A stretch of DNA of 64,000 nt, from NCBI RefSeq assembly GCF_019492185.1, contig NZ_JAICCF010000002.1, forward strand, positions 62,001 through 126,000, written 5' to 3'. The notes beneath the pieces were generated by a model. The model saw only the letters and a list, made by a program, of their open reading frames with translations, was not told the DNA's origin and ran no database searches. Shown here in pieces: positions 33,330 to 42,972 of this stretch (within the stretch, counting starts at the first letter, position 1; each line of letters opens with the position of its first letter). Made by a program: the position numbers and the translations under genes. The stretch comes from Chitinophaga rhizophila. GTDB taxonomy: Bacteria; Bacteroidota; Bacteroidia; Chitinophagales; Chitinophagaceae.

Positions 33330-33590
33330 ACAAGGCGTTCGTTACTGCGAATGGGATAACTGCCGGTCAGCGGCATTTTATCAGTTTCTCGGAAGATACC
33401 GCAGTGCGATTTGTCGAATGATAATCAACCTGGTATATCAATGGCAGATACGCATTGAAAGACAAGGCAATAGTTACTGCAGACGGGGCGACTGCCGGTC
33501 AACGGCATTGTATCAGTTTGTCGGAGGATGCGGCAGTGCGATTTGTCGAATGATTATCAACCTGATATATCAATGGCCGATACGCATTGA
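33330..33590. repeat. Tandem 132-bp repeat, two copies
   Basis: Copies at about 33330-33461 and 33462-33590 share ACTGCCGGTCA, CGGCATT, TATCAGTTT, CGCAGTGCGATTTGTCGAAT or GGCAGTGCGATTTGTCGAAT, and ATACGCATTGA, with scattered substitutions (roughly 85 percent alike by eye). The left part resembles the repeat at 13383-13556 (ATAGTTACTGC, then GACGG). A further degenerate piece may be at 33160-33205. Short frames through it look non-coding. Confidence 0.8.
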
Positions 33591-33625
33591 AGGGTGTCTT
33601 ACTACTTGTAATGCTGGTAGATTAA

Positions 33626-33663
33626 AACACGAATAGCGCCCAATGTCAGGCGCTATTCGTGTT
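33626..33663 (-). terminator. Terminator of the YfhO-family gene
   Basis: A 15-bp perfect stem (AACACGAATAGCGCC with its complement) and an 8-base loop, 19 bases beyond the stop of the leftward YfhO gene, followed on that strand by TTTAAT. Confidence 0.9.
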
Positions 33664-33681
33664 AAGTATGATATGTATCAA

Positions 33682-36204
33682 TTAAGCTTTTGCTGGTCTG
33701 TTCTGTTTCCACAGCATAAAAATGCTACCTGCAATTGTTAACCACAGGAGGATATTAGCGATATACACCAACGTCTGACCAGTATAGTAAGACGCAGGTT
33801 CAAATTTGAACTCAATAGTGTGGTCTCCCGCAGGAACAGCTATACCGCGCAGGATATAGTTTACATTCGCATAAGCGGTTTCTTTACCATCAATATAAGC
33901 CTTCCAGCCTTCCGGATAATATACTTCGCTCAATACGGCAAACTGATTACTCTTCGCGCTTGTAGTATACTTAATAGCATCATTCTCATAAGCTACCAGC
34001 TTAATGGTAGCGGCAGAGTCAAATACCGGCTGTGCGCCCGCTGCTGCTTTGAAACTATTATCGAGGACTGCTGTATCCTTTGGATTTAGGTTGTCCAGGG
34101 ATTTAATAGATTCGATCGGTCCGTTTACATAGCTGAGATGTTTTACAAACCAGGCAGCACCCAGTGCATCCGGGTTACGTTGTACTACAGGTACTGGCTG
34201 TTGCTGATCCTGAGAGCGGGTAATGAAGTAACGGGTATCCAGCATATTTAGTAAGGCCATATTCAGACCAGCGCCTGGTTTGGCGAACTGATTTTCTATG
34301 ATATCCTGGTACATACGCAGCTTTGCAGCATGGTACCCACCTACGGAGCGATGGTAGTAAGAAGTGATAGCATCATTGAAAGGATCGCCGGTAGAGAGAT
34401 TCAATACACGATAGTGGGGATCTTTGTCCAGCAGAATCTGCTGATCAGCAGGCGTTGGCGCGAAGTTACCGGCCTGGTAACTGGACGCATCCTGGTAGTT
34501 TTCCTTATTCAGGTATTTATTGGCAACGATCAGCAGGTCTACAGTGTTGATAACGATGAACACACCCAGTATCACGGATGGCTTCACCCTGTCTTTCATA
34601 AACAGGTAGAATGCGCCCATAATCACTACCCATATCCATAAGATATGGAAGATACCTGCACCAAACATTGCTTTCCTGTCGGCAATCATGCCATCCAGTA
34701 CCGCACGAGCCAGATCTGCTCCTGCCTGTTGGGTCAGGTTATCGAGGATTTGTGCATCATAACTGCCTCTGTAATCATTGAACAGGTATACCAGTACTGC
34801 CAGTACGATTACACCGCCACCTGCATACAGTATTTTCTTAAAGTGTTGCTGTAAATGAGTTCTTGCTGCTGCGGAGTACAGCAGTCTGTCTACCGCCAGG
34901 ACCGCCAGCAATGCGAGCAGGAGCTGTGGAATGATCAGTGCCATTGAAGGTGCTCTGAATTTATTGAACAATGGCATATGGTCAAACAGGAACTGGTTGA
35001 AAGCAGAGAAGTGACTACCCCAGGAGATAAACAGTGTGATAGCGGTTGCAATAGCTATCCACCAGCGGGTTACATTACCGGAAGAAGTAGCAGTTTCGCC
35101 AATACCCAGGGCCACAAAACCTATTACCGCCAGCAGGCAGATCAATGCACCACTGTAGGGAGGGCCGGCAGTAAACGGCGCTACCCCGCCCCAATATCTT
35201 GGTAAGCTGGTCGCCAATTGGCTGGCCTGCGCTTCCGGAACGTTATTTTTGACAAGGTTACCTACTACTTTGGAGTCAGCATCGAGGTGCTCTGACGAAC
35301 CACCGCCAAATGCTCCCGGCATAGCCAGTACGAAGGTCTCTCCTACTCCCAGGCTATATTGGAACGCATAACTTTCGTCCAGCCCCTGGGTCTTGGTTTG
35401 AGTCAGTTTACCATCTTCAGAAAGATCAACTGTCTTACCGCCACGCATAGTATATTTTGAATACTCATAGGTGGTCAGCAGACTCTGAGAAGTATTACCC
35501 ACACCTATCAGACCAGCCAGCAGGGCCAGCGACAGGGAGATAATCATATGTCTGATCTCTCCGGACATTACCCAGCTAATAACATAGCCAATCGTCATTA
35601 TACCCAGGGTGATCAGGAAATAATAAGTTACCTGCGGATGCCCTGCGCCTATTTCCAGTGTAGCAAAAAGCGCTGCCACCGCCAGACCGAGTACATACCG
35701 CTTTTTGAATATCAGTACTAAACCAGCAAGTAAGCCAGGCATGTAGGCAATAGCCAGCATTTTTGTCTCGTGTCCGACAGAGATAATGATTGGATCATAA
35801 GTAGCATAGGCATACCCTAAAGCACCCAATACTGCTGCCAGTACATTTACGCTGTATGCCATACCGAGGATGTAGAAGCACAAACAGGCCAGGAAGAAAT
35901 AGCTGGCAGGTTTAGGCAGATACAGTTGCAGCATGCTACCAAAATCAGGCAGGAGCGTCTTGGTATCCATGGTGACCTGATAGTTAGGCATACCACTGAA
36001 CAAGTGTGTGTTCCATAAAGGGAAATGCCCGTGTACCTCCTTGTAATTGAAGGCATCCTGCGCCATCCCTTTCCAATGCACAATATCAGTCTGCTGTAAG
36101 ACCTTCCCTTCCAGGGCAGGGCTGCAATAGACCAGCGCAACAATCAAGAAGACGGAAATCGCAATCACATGAGGGATGATCTTCTTCCAGGAAAAACTGT
36201 TCAT
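33682..36204 (-). CDS. YfhO-family multispanning membrane protein
   Basis: An 840-residue membrane protein with about 13 hydrophobic helices and extracytoplasmic regions. The start (SWKKIIPHVIAISVFLIVALVYCSPALEGKVLQQTD) and the C-terminal part (YYPEGWKAYIDGKETAYANVNYILRG, then PAGDHTIEFKFEP before the last helix) are those of the YfhO family, related to GT-C-fold glycosyltransferases. Some members glycosylate cell-wall polymers; the substrate here is not known. ATG 36204 chosen: the 18 residues from an upstream ATG are charged and lack resemblance. Ends in a strong hairpin. Confidence 0.88.
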   Translation of the reverse strand: MNSFSWKKIIPHVIAISVFLIVALVYCSPALEGKVLQQTDIVHWKGMAQDAFNYKEVHGHFPLWNTHLFSGMPNYQVTMDTKTLLPDFGSMLQLYLPKPASYFFLACLCFYILGMAYSVNVLAAVLGALGYAYATYDPIIISVGHETKMLAIAYMPGLLAGLVLIFKKRYVLGLAVAALFATLEIGAGHPQVTYYFLITLGIMTIGYVISWVMSGEIRHMIISLSLALLAGLIGVGNTSQSLLTTYEYSKYTMRGGKTVDLSEDGKLTQTKTQGLDESYAFQYSLGVGETFVLAMPGAFGGGSSEHLDADSKVVGNLVKNNVPEAQASQLATSLPRYWGGVAPFTAGPPYSGALICLLAVIGFVALGIGETATSSGNVTRWWIAIATAITLFISWGSHFSAFNQFLFDHMPLFNKFRAPSMALIIPQLLLALLAVLAVDRLLYSAAARTHLQQHFKKILYAGGGVIVLAVLVYLFNDYRGSYDAQILDNLTQQAGADLARAVLDGMIADRKAMFGAGIFHILWIWVVIMGAFYLFMKDRVKPSVILGVFIVINTVDLLIVANKYLNKENYQDASSYQAGNFAPTPADQQILLDKDPHYRVLNLSTGDPFNDAITSYYHRSVGGYHAAKLRMYQDIIENQFAKPGAGLNMALLNMLDTRYFITRSQDQQQPVPVVQRNPDALGAAWFVKHLSYVNGPIESIKSLDNLNPKDTAVLDNSFKAAAGAQPVFDSAATIKLVAYENDAIKYTTSAKSNQFAVLSEVYYPEGWKAYIDGKETAYANVNYILRGIAVPAGDHTIEFKFEPASYYTGQTLVYIANILLWLTIAGSIFMLWKQNRPAKA

Positions 36205-36398
36205 AGATCTTTGTTGTTTACAATACTTATTTACAGACAAACATAACCTCCTCTGCATCAGAGAACTGTTATGTAGCAGTCTGTTTGTTTACAATGATGG
36301 CTGAGCCGATACTATTATTTAAAATAATAATGGGAGGCAATTTAGGCTTAAATGTTAATCTTTCAAAGTGTTATGACGGTATGCCCTGCATTTCCTGC

Positions 36399-38114
36399 TT
36401 AGTTACCATCTGTAAGAGCGTCCATAAAAGCTATCAGGGCCTTTTTTTCTGCTGCAGTCAGTTGCAGCGGAACGGCAGATAATGTCTGATTAGGGATAGA
36501 CAGTCCGATACCATTGCCCCCTCCTTTGTCATAAAAATCAATCACCTGCTCCATGGTTAGTAAAGCGCCATTGTGCATGTAAGGGGCGGTAACAGCACTG
36601 TTTCGTATTGTAGGCGTCTTGAATGCGCCTTTGTAAAAGTCTATGGGAAAGAATGCCAGCCGTCCGCTATCATTATCAGTTATAGGATGTAGGAGGTCTT
36701 CATTAGCTGGTGTACCCAGCACTTCAAATTCTGTACGGTTATATAACGGGGGGATCAGTCCGTTAAACAGTGGCGCAAAGTGACATGTTGCACATTGCGC
36801 TTTCCCCATAAAGATGTTCCCTCCGAGTTTTTGTTCTGCCGTCAGCGCCTGCCTATCCCCCGCCATAAACCTGTCAAACGGTGCGTCAAATGGGGTAAGC
36901 GTACGCAGGTAAGCGGCCAGCGCTGCCTGTACATCAGACAATGTGAGTGTGCTATAGGACTGGTTGCGGTGTAGCCGTTGTAATAAAGTATCGTCCCGGA
37001 TATCCATTTCCTGCGGGCTATGCAATACCTGCAATACCTGGTCTTCCAGGCTGACTGCCCTCCCATCCCAGAACTGGGAATACTGGTAACAGGCATATAA
37101 CAATCCCGGCGTATGTCGGGGTAACATTGTATTCCCTGACACCGCCACATTTCGGGGTAAGCCATCGGTAAAGAAACGCCCTGGCTGATGGCAGGTAGCA
37201 CAACTACGGGTATTGTTGCCGGATAGTGCTTTCTCGAAAAAGAGCTTCCTCCCCAACAGGGTATCACCGTCAATATTGCTATGCGGGAACTGCATTTTAT
37301 CAATAGTCGAAGGACTGAACAGGTCATGCTTGCTGTTAAGCACCAGCCGTTGCAATGGCAGCATATCGTTTACGAGGAATGACAAACGGTCAAACTGATC
37401 AAAGTCAGGCGCTGCAGCAAGCGATTGTATGCCGCGTTGCAGATATATACGTATACTGTCCTGATGATCTACACCGGTGTAGGGCATCAGGACAGTATCG
37501 ATTGCATTAAGTGCAGCAGCGGCTTCCAGAACGCCACTCTTAAGTAAGGGCGCATCGTAACCGGTGATATACAGCGCCATAACACGTATCAGCTCCTGTT
37601 GTACGCTTTCCAGTACCTGCTGTTCGCTGGCGCTGAACTGATATAACAAAGCCGGCAGATCCTGTGCCGTCTGTACTAAGACAGTTGTCTGTTCTGCAAG
37701 TGCAGCCTTGTGCTGGAACACGGCGGAGTCATAGAGCAATGCTTCTATTTGTTGCAGGCCTACAGGTTCTTCATATTCAATGTAAGGTTCCTCTATCTCA
37801 TATTTCGCCGGAGCGTTGAATACATAGGCTTCGCTGGTGAAGAAGTATTCCAGGAAAAAGGCAATAGCCTTATACCTGATCCTGCATGAGCGTAGTGCAT
37901 TACGTGCATTCATCAGCGAGGCTGTATCTCCTTCATGCAGCGCTGCGACCGACTGGCGGAGTTGAACCGTACTCTCAGCAAATAGCGGTTGCTGCCTTTT
38001 GAAATAGGCAATCGTGCCCGCTGCAATTGTTGCATGACGTTCTCCTTGTGATGCAAGCATCACTGCCATTAGCAGTATTACGCAGATACAGGAGAACGTC
38101 AGCTTCAATCGCAT
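36399..38114 (-). CDS. Di-haem cytochrome c peroxidase (MauG/CcpA-like)
   Basis: A 571-residue exported protein. The N-terminal 280 residues are helical (LRSCRIRYKAIAFFLEYFF), as in the large peroxidases of this phylum. The second half has two haem c motifs: CATCHQPGRFF (near residue 305) and CATCHFAPLFNG (near 445), with a following PTIRNSAVTAPYMHNG that supplies the usual ligand and peroxidase signature. Role: reduction of H2O2 with electrons from cytochromes, or a MauG-like oxidation in the periplasm. It starts 5 bases after the purple acid phosphatase gene, so both belong to one operon. Confidence 0.87.
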   Translation of the reverse strand: MRLKLTFSCICVILLMAVMLASQGERHATIAAGTIAYFKRQQPLFAESTVQLRQSVAALHEGDTASLMNARNALRSCRIRYKAIAFFLEYFFTSEAYVFNAPAKYEIEEPYIEYEEPVGLQQIEALLYDSAVFQHKAALAEQTTVLVQTAQDLPALLYQFSASEQQVLESVQQELIRVMALYITGYDAPLLKSGVLEAAAALNAIDTVLMPYTGVDHQDSIRIYLQRGIQSLAAAPDFDQFDRLSFLVNDMLPLQRLVLNSKHDLFSPSTIDKMQFPHSNIDGDTLLGRKLFFEKALSGNNTRSCATCHQPGRFFTDGLPRNVAVSGNTMLPRHTPGLLYACYQYSQFWDGRAVSLEDQVLQVLHSPQEMDIRDDTLLQRLHRNQSYSTLTLSDVQAALAAYLRTLTPFDAPFDRFMAGDRQALTAEQKLGGNIFMGKAQCATCHFAPLFNGLIPPLYNRTEFEVLGTPANEDLLHPITDNDSGRLAFFPIDFYKGAFKTPTIRNSAVTAPYMHNGALLTMEQVIDFYDKGGGNGIGLSIPNQTLSAVPLQLTAAEKKALIAFMDALTDGN

Positions 38115-38119
38115 GTTGT

Positions 38120-39685
38120 TTATTTAGTTGTGATAATGGTAAAAGTATCTTTCAGACAGCTTTCCTTGTCCTGTACCGTGTAGGTGGTAGTACCTGCACG
38201 TGGTGTAACCGTGATACTGCGGGTCTTTTGTCCTTTTTCGCTCCACTGGTAGTTGCCGGTGAAGGAAGCGGTCAGCGTAACTTTACTTTTTGCTTTTACA
38301 CGCAGTACATTTTGTTTGTTCACTTCTTTCATCATGGTGAACTTATCCCTGATGACGCCGTCCGCGCATACCCATTTCAGATCAAGGCGGTTACCTTGTA
38401 TTTCCAGCATGGTAGCACCACCGTCGGTAGCATTGGCATACTGCATGGCGTTGTGAGGATACTTCTTCTGCATACCACCCAGTTTACCGGCAGAACCGCT
38501 TAGTACATATACTGTTCCCTGGTTACTACTGTCTTTTACATAAGGACAGGAATTATCACTACCGTCATAGATACCGGATGACTGACTCAGGTTATGCTGT
38601 GCAGCGCTGAAGGTTTCGGACATACCGTAGTGCCCCTTCATGAGGCGGGTACGCTCATAGTCGTGACTATGGCCGCATAATATCAGGTCTACACCATAAC
38701 GTTCCAGTATACGGATGAAGTTTTCGCGGATATGCACCAGCTCATCTTCTGTATCTGAATTATGAGAGCCCATGGTATAAGGCGGGTGATGCCAATAGGC
38801 AATGACCCACTGTTTGTTAGTGTTAGCTTCCAGGTCACGTTTGATCCATTGTACCTGCGGACCGAGTGTATCGTACAAGCGGTATTGTTCTGCCTCTTTA
38901 CCGTAGGAGTCCAGCGACAGGAAGTGGATGTTCCCCAGATCGTAGGAATAAAATGCCTGGGTATTGGAGGCCACACCACCTGATTGTCCGTCGGTAGGCA
39001 TGGTAAAGTTCTGATAGTAAGCCGTCTGGTGTGTACGTTGCGCGTTCTCTACTGCCCCCCTGTAATCCTGGTCATTATAGTCATGGTTGCCGGGAGCGGG
39101 GAACATGGGATACCGTTTCAGCAGATCGTCTTTATAGACATTGAAGAACTTAGCCTGGAACTCAGCATCGGTTCCACTATTATAAGCGTTGTCTCCGAGT
39201 AGAACCCAGGCGTCCATATAATTTTCACCGAGGTAGTTCAATACTGCCTTCTTGACGTTACGCTGATTAACGGAGTTATTACCACAATCGCCAAAAGCGC
39301 CGATACGGTACAACCCTTCTTTGCCTGGTTCCGGCAGGGTGTAGAAGTAGTTACTGCTATCTCCCTGAAATACTACTTTGAAATCAGCTATTTTATAGTA
39401 ATAGCGAGTATGAGGCTGCAGTCCTTTCAGTTTTACGATATGCTCTGTTGTCAATGTTGAATCGTTGATGACCTGGTCTGTCTTATCAGGCTTCTCGCCA
39501 AAGTGTACCCTGCTACGGGTAGCAGTACTGGTACGCCAGCGTACGGTAATGCTATGGTCAGAAGCGGCCTGCAGATAAGGGCCTCGTATTAATTTCACCG
39601 TCAGATCATCATCAGATTGTGCTATTGCCAGCGAGCTGCATGTCAATAAACTGCCCATTAAAAGGCAGGACTTAAGTATACCCAT
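38120..39685 (-). CDS. Secreted purple-acid-phosphatase-like metallophosphoesterase
   Basis: A 521-residue exported enzyme (signal peptide about 1-22, ending SLAIAQ). Residues 33-125 form the fibronectin-III-like N-terminal domain of purple acid phosphatases (RGPYLQAASDHSITVRWRT). The catalytic metallophosphoesterase motifs follow: GDCG, GDNAYNSG, GNHDYND, YWHHPPY and GHSHDYER, all with intact ligands. A C-terminal Ig-like domain of about 65 residues is extra. Expected reaction: release of phosphate from esters outside the cytoplasm. It heads the operon with the di-haem peroxidase; both use extracytoplasmic metal chemistry, but a joint function is unproven. Confidence 0.92.
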   Translation of the reverse strand: MGILKSCLLMGSLLTCSSLAIAQSDDDLTVKLIRGPYLQAASDHSITVRWRTSTATRSRVHFGEKPDKTDQVINDSTLTTEHIVKLKGLQPHTRYYYKIADFKVVFQGDSSNYFYTLPEPGKEGLYRIGAFGDCGNNSVNQRNVKKAVLNYLGENYMDAWVLLGDNAYNSGTDAEFQAKFFNVYKDDLLKRYPMFPAPGNHDYNDQDYRGAVENAQRTHQTAYYQNFTMPTDGQSGGVASNTQAFYSYDLGNIHFLSLDSYGKEAEQYRLYDTLGPQVQWIKRDLEANTNKQWVIAYWHHPPYTMGSHNSDTEDELVHIRENFIRILERYGVDLILCGHSHDYERTRLMKGHYGMSETFSAAQHNLSQSSGIYDGSDNSCPYVKDSSNQGTVYVLSGSAGKLGGMQKKYPHNAMQYANATDGGATMLEIQGNRLDLKWVCADGVIRDKFTMMKEVNKQNVLRVKAKSKVTLTASFTGNYQWSEKGQKTRSITVTPRAGTTTYTVQDKESCLKDTFTIITTK

Positions 39686-39828
39686 CTCCTAAATTTTGTG
39701 CGAGGTACTCAATTTAAAATTTTATACGGCTATCAGGTGTATGAATTTATTGTTAAATAAAAAAAATCGCAGGCATGTAGCGATAGATTGCACATACTGC
39801 GATTCATCTTTTCTGATGTCCCGATCAG

Positions 39829-40347
39829 CTACAGCTTTAGCTTCAGTCCCATTTCATGCTTCATGGTCAGCAGTGCTTCTGCATTACCTTTGGCATCATC
39901 TACAGGGTGATGGGTGTGCCTGGTTTTTCGGAGATGTTTAAAGTTGGTAAACATATCTCGTTGCAGTCCTTTATATATACTGCCCAGGTTCTGAGAGCTG
40001 AAGCCAAAAGGATTTTCTCCGAGAAAGTGGTGAAAGTACCAGCAGACAAACATCCAGTCAAAGCCGTTGTTGTCGCTGATGAAGATGGGACGGTCTTTAC
40101 ATACTTTATCTAGCCAGGTTTTAAAAGCTGTCATTACCTGCACCGGATCATCGAAAGTAGGGGTATCCTGTCTGCTGTGCCCAGATACAGCAAGCGCTTC
40201 GGGAATATACTTGTCAGAGATAGGTTTAAGTTTGCCGTAGAAGGTTGTCTCAAGTTGCTGATCTACCAGTACAGCGCCGAATGAGATCATTGAATAATCA
40301 CCAGGAATAGGGCCATCGCTTTCCACGTCAACCATTATGTAGGCCAT
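39829..40347 (-). CDS. DEDDh-type 3'-5' exonuclease
   Basis: A 172-residue RNase H-fold exonuclease. Asp7 and Glu9 are in IMVDVESDG, a further Asp in ISDNNGFDWMFV, and the final motif HHPVDDAKGNAEAL supplies the His and Asp of the DEDDh set. This small single-domain type resembles oligoribonuclease- and RNase T-like nucleases, acting on RNA or DNA 3' ends. Monocistronic. A possible -7 box TACCTTTG lies on the minus strand at 40504-40511, with a 150-base leader, but the link is uncertain. Confidence 0.82.
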   Translation of the reverse strand: MAYIMVDVESDGPIPGDYSMISFGAVLVDQQLETTFYGKLKPISDKYIPEALAVSGHSRQDTPTFDDPVQVMTAFKTWLDKVCKDRPIFISDNNGFDWMFVCWYFHHFLGENPFGFSSQNLGSIYKGLQRDMFTNFKHLRKTRHTHHPVDDAKGNAEALLTMKHEMGLKLKL

Positions 40348-40642
40348 GTTTGTTTGTTTTTGAGTAATAAATGAAGGTTTAACAGGAATTGCCTGTGTCG
40401 TTCCATTCCTGGAAGGAACCTGCGGATACTGTAGTCTTAGCCGGTGTAAGTTATGTAGGATCGTTAGGGTATTTCCGGGTGGAATGCTTGTTTATAAACG
40501 AGGCAAAGGTATGAATATAATTCTTTATAAGATAATTGCACATAGGGCATTGGTCAGGAAACTGTTAGGGGTTGTTCACCAAAGCAGTAGGTAGTGAATA
40601 CGCAATGAACAAAAAGAACGGATGTATTGTGAAGATTGTGGT

Positions 40643-40650
40643 TAGATTTG
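40643..40650 (+). promoter_or_regulatory. -7 box TAGATTTG before the Panacea gene pair
   Basis: TAGATTTG lies 112 bases before ATG 40763. In the leader an inverted repeat CCTGATTG (40656-40663) / CAATCAGG (40701-40708) could be an operator or an RNA hairpin controlling the toxin-antitoxin genes. The rest of the 40348-40762 gap shows no gene. Confidence 0.45.
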
Positions 40651-40762
40651 TTGCTCCTGATTGCTTTCAGGGGGAAACTTGTATGTTAACACCAAACCAA
40701 CAATCAGGATTTCAACAGCCCTGAGTGGCCCAACAGCCTGGTTATCTTATACGTTAAATAAT

Positions 40763-41239
40763 ATGTCATCTGGAACTATCTACAATGCAAATGAAGTAGC
40801 TGACTGGTTCATTACCCGCTTGAACACAGATGCGGGAGATACTATGTCACCATTAAAACTACAGAAACTGATTTACTATGCACAGGCATGGCACTTGACA
40901 ATTTTCAAACAGCCGCTGTTTCAGGAGAAAATAGAAGCCTGGGTGCATGGACCTGCCGTTGCTACCGTTTATCAAAGATTTAAAAGTACAAGCAAAGATG
41001 CTGCTATTGACTGGAAAGTACCTGTCAGTAACGTCGAATTTCCGATTGAGACACAACATTTGCTGGAAGAGGTTTACTCCATATATGGCGAACATTCGGC
41101 TGGCTTTCTGGAAGAACTTACCCATAGTGAACCTCCGTGGATCAAAGCCAGAAAAGGATTAGATGTATATGAGAAATCAAATAGAGAAATCACGCATGAA
41201 TCAATGATCAGTTACTATAGTAGCATAAACCATGACTAA
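40763..41239 (+). CDS. Panacea-domain antitoxin (DUF4065/PanA-like)
   Basis: A 158-residue protein of the Panacea (DUF4065, SocA/GepA) family, with the signature ADWFITRLNTDAGDTMSPLKLQKLIYYAQAWHL and IEAWVHGPAVATVYQRFK. Panacea proteins are known antitoxins that neutralise unrelated toxins encoded next to them. It overlaps the next gene by 8 bases, as toxin-antitoxin pairs often do. I chose ATG 40763 because the domain starts immediately; a frame from 40661 would add 34 unrelated residues. The order, antitoxin first, is common in PanA systems. Confidence 0.83.
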   Translation: MSSGTIYNANEVADWFITRLNTDAGDTMSPLKLQKLIYYAQAWHLTIFKQPLFQEKIEAWVHGPAVATVYQRFKSTSKDAAIDWKVPVSNVEFPIETQHLLEEVYSIYGEHSAGFLEELTHSEPPWIKARKGLDVYEKSNREITHESMISYYSSINHD

Positions 41240-41699
41240 TAAACATCTTCATCGCAGCATTATTCCTACCAAAAGTACCGCAAATATTAAACAAGATCAG
41301 AAGTATATAAGCACTAACTCGTACGAGCTAAACGGCTGGAAATTGAAAGGAAATGATGCACATGTAATTGCTTCGATTAGACTTATACAACACGACTACC
41401 AGTGTTTTTCTGATTGGAGTAAACAGGATATGAGATCATTCTGGAGTTTTATTGGAAAACTGCACAGGTATGATTGGAAAAATTTACTGGACACCGGCGG
41501 GAAAGTAAACAAAACAGGCCTGGCACCCACCATTATTTCAAAAGATCGATATCCTAATACAACATTTCGTAATTCAATGGAAGACAACATTGATATGATT
41601 GAATTACGCGTAGATAATACCAAACGTGTACATGGCTTTCGGGTCGGTCCTATTTTTTATATCTGCTGGCTGGATAAAAATCACGCAATCTGTGCTTGA
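41232..41699 (+). CDS. Probable Panacea-associated toxin
   Basis: A 155-residue basic soluble protein encoded right after the Panacea antitoxin with 8 bases of overlap. The family is not one I can name. The C-terminal part, VDNTKRVHGFRVGPIFYICWLDKNHAICA, has the 'FRV...FYI.WLD..H' ending that occurs in several bacterial toxin-like proteins, including some with RelE-type folds, but no catalytic residues can be assigned. Toxic function is inferred from gene order, overlap and size. A hairpin 5 bases downstream closes the unit. Confidence 0.65.
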   Translation: MTNKHLHRSIIPTKSTANIKQDQKYISTNSYELNGWKLKGNDAHVIASIRLIQHDYQCFSDWSKQDMRSFWSFIGKLHRYDWKNLLDTGGKVNKTGLAPTIISKDRYPNTTFRNSMEDNIDMIELRVDNTKRVHGFRVGPIFYICWLDKNHAICA

Positions 41700-41704
41700 T
41701 GATG

Positions 41705-41738
41705 ATGAACTGATTTTCCAAAGTGAAGATCAGTTCAT
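41705..41738. terminator. Hairpin after the toxin gene
   Basis: A 10-bp perfect stem (ATGAACTGAT / ATCAGTTCAT) with a 14-base loop, between the toxin gene and the convergent dusB gene. Confidence 0.65.
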
Positions 41739-41764
41739 TTCTTTGCGACAAACAGTTCCCGTAC

Positions 41765-42802
41765 CTACAACGCACAATTCTCATGGTAATTCACCAGCTC
41801 AATCGGCTTACGTGCAAATTCAAAACCTGCATACACCTGTCCTATTTCATCCAGCACAGCAATCACTTCCGCTGACTCAACAGGCGTAACCAACCGGCTT
41901 CTGAATGTTTTAAAATCCGGTAGTCCTTTCAGGTAGTTGAAATAGTGCTTGCGCATATTGAAAATACCGGGGCCTTCCCCACGCCATTGAACAGATTTCT
42001 CCAACTGACGTTTACATACCCCAATCCGGTCTTCCAATGTGGGAGCCGGCAGCATCTCGCCGGTTTGCAGAAAATGTCTTACTTCCCGGAAAATCCATGG
42101 GTAGCCAATGGCAGCCCTGCCAATCATGATACCATCCACGCCATAGCGATTTTTATATTCCAGTGCACGTTGCGGACTATCAATATCTCCGTTGCCGAAG
42201 ATGGGAATATGTATACGGGGGTTGTTCTTTACCTTGGCAATCAGCTCCCAGTTAGCCGCCCCTTTATACATCTGCGTACGGGTACGGCCATGTATAGCAA
42301 GCGCCTTGATGCCTGTATCCTGGAGGCGTTCTGCCACCTCCTCAATATTTCTGGTATCCTCGTCCCAGCCCAGCCGGGTCTTGACAGTAACTGGCAGCTT
42401 AGTCGCCTTCACACAGGCAGCCGTTAGCCGGACCATCAGATCAATATCTTTCAGTACGCCAGAACCAGCGCCCTTGCTCACAATACCCTTAATCGGACAA
42501 CCAAAGTTAATATCCAGCAGATCGGGCTGAGTCATATCAACAATGCTTGCAGCCATTGCCAGCTTCGTTTCATCACCACCGAAGATCTGTACACCAGCAG
42601 GACGTTCTTCTTCAAAAATGGCCAGTTTACGGCGACATTTCTCCGTATCCTTCACCAGTCCCTCGCTGGAAATGAACTCCGTATACATCAGGTCAGCCCC
42701 GTTCTCCCGGCACACCACACGGAAAGGCGGATCACTCACGTCTTCCATAGGTGCCAGTAGCAGCGGGAAATCAGGCAGCACAATATTGTCGATCTTTACC
42801 AA
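41765..42802 (-). CDS. dusB: tRNA-dihydrouridine synthase B
   Basis: A 345-residue FMN enzyme that reduces specific uridines of tRNA to dihydrouridine with NADPH. Motifs: APMEDVSDPPFR at 17-28, INFGCPIKG with catalytic Cys102, GRTRTQMYKG, PIFGNGDI and MIGRAAIGYPW, all DusB-typical. The start is TTG at 42802 (product begins MVKIDNIVLPDFPLLLAP), supported by a -7 box TAAATTTG 27 bases upstream; no earlier start is available after that promoter. Length is normal for DusB. Confidence 0.95.
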   Translation of the reverse strand: MVKIDNIVLPDFPLLLAPMEDVSDPPFRVVCRENGADLMYTEFISSEGLVKDTEKCRRKLAIFEEERPAGVQIFGGDETKLAMAASIVDMTQPDLLDINFGCPIKGIVSKGAGSGVLKDIDLMVRLTAACVKATKLPVTVKTRLGWDEDTRNIEEVAERLQDTGIKALAIHGRTRTQMYKGAANWELIAKVKNNPRIHIPIFGNGDIDSPQRALEYKNRYGVDGIMIGRAAIGYPWIFREVRHFLQTGEMLPAPTLEDRIGVCKRQLEKSVQWRGEGPGIFNMRKHYFNYLKGLPDFKTFRSRLVTPVESAEVIAVLDEIGQVYAGFEFARKPIELVNYHENCAL

Positions 42803-42829
42803 GGTTGCTTATTTAAAAAATTGGAAGCG

Positions 42830-42837
42830 CAAATTTA
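42830..42837 (-). promoter_or_regulatory. -7 promoter box TAAATTTG for dusB
   Basis: TAAATTTG on the minus strand fits TAnnTTTG and fixes the TTG start of dusB, 27 bases downstream. Confidence 0.6.
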
Positions 42838-42972
42838 CGGAAAAGAACGTGCTCTTACGATATACTCGTCAAGGATGCCTGCCGGACACCTGTCTAATCG
42901 CTGTAGGCACCTTACAAAATTCAAAGAATTTACTGAAAATCATACTACCCGAAGCTATCTCCGACCTATTCT

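Noticed and set aside
32862..33681. Possible mobile element in the 33 kb gap
   Set aside because: Repeats and a palindrome are present, but no transposase, no target duplication and no terminal repeats could be seen.
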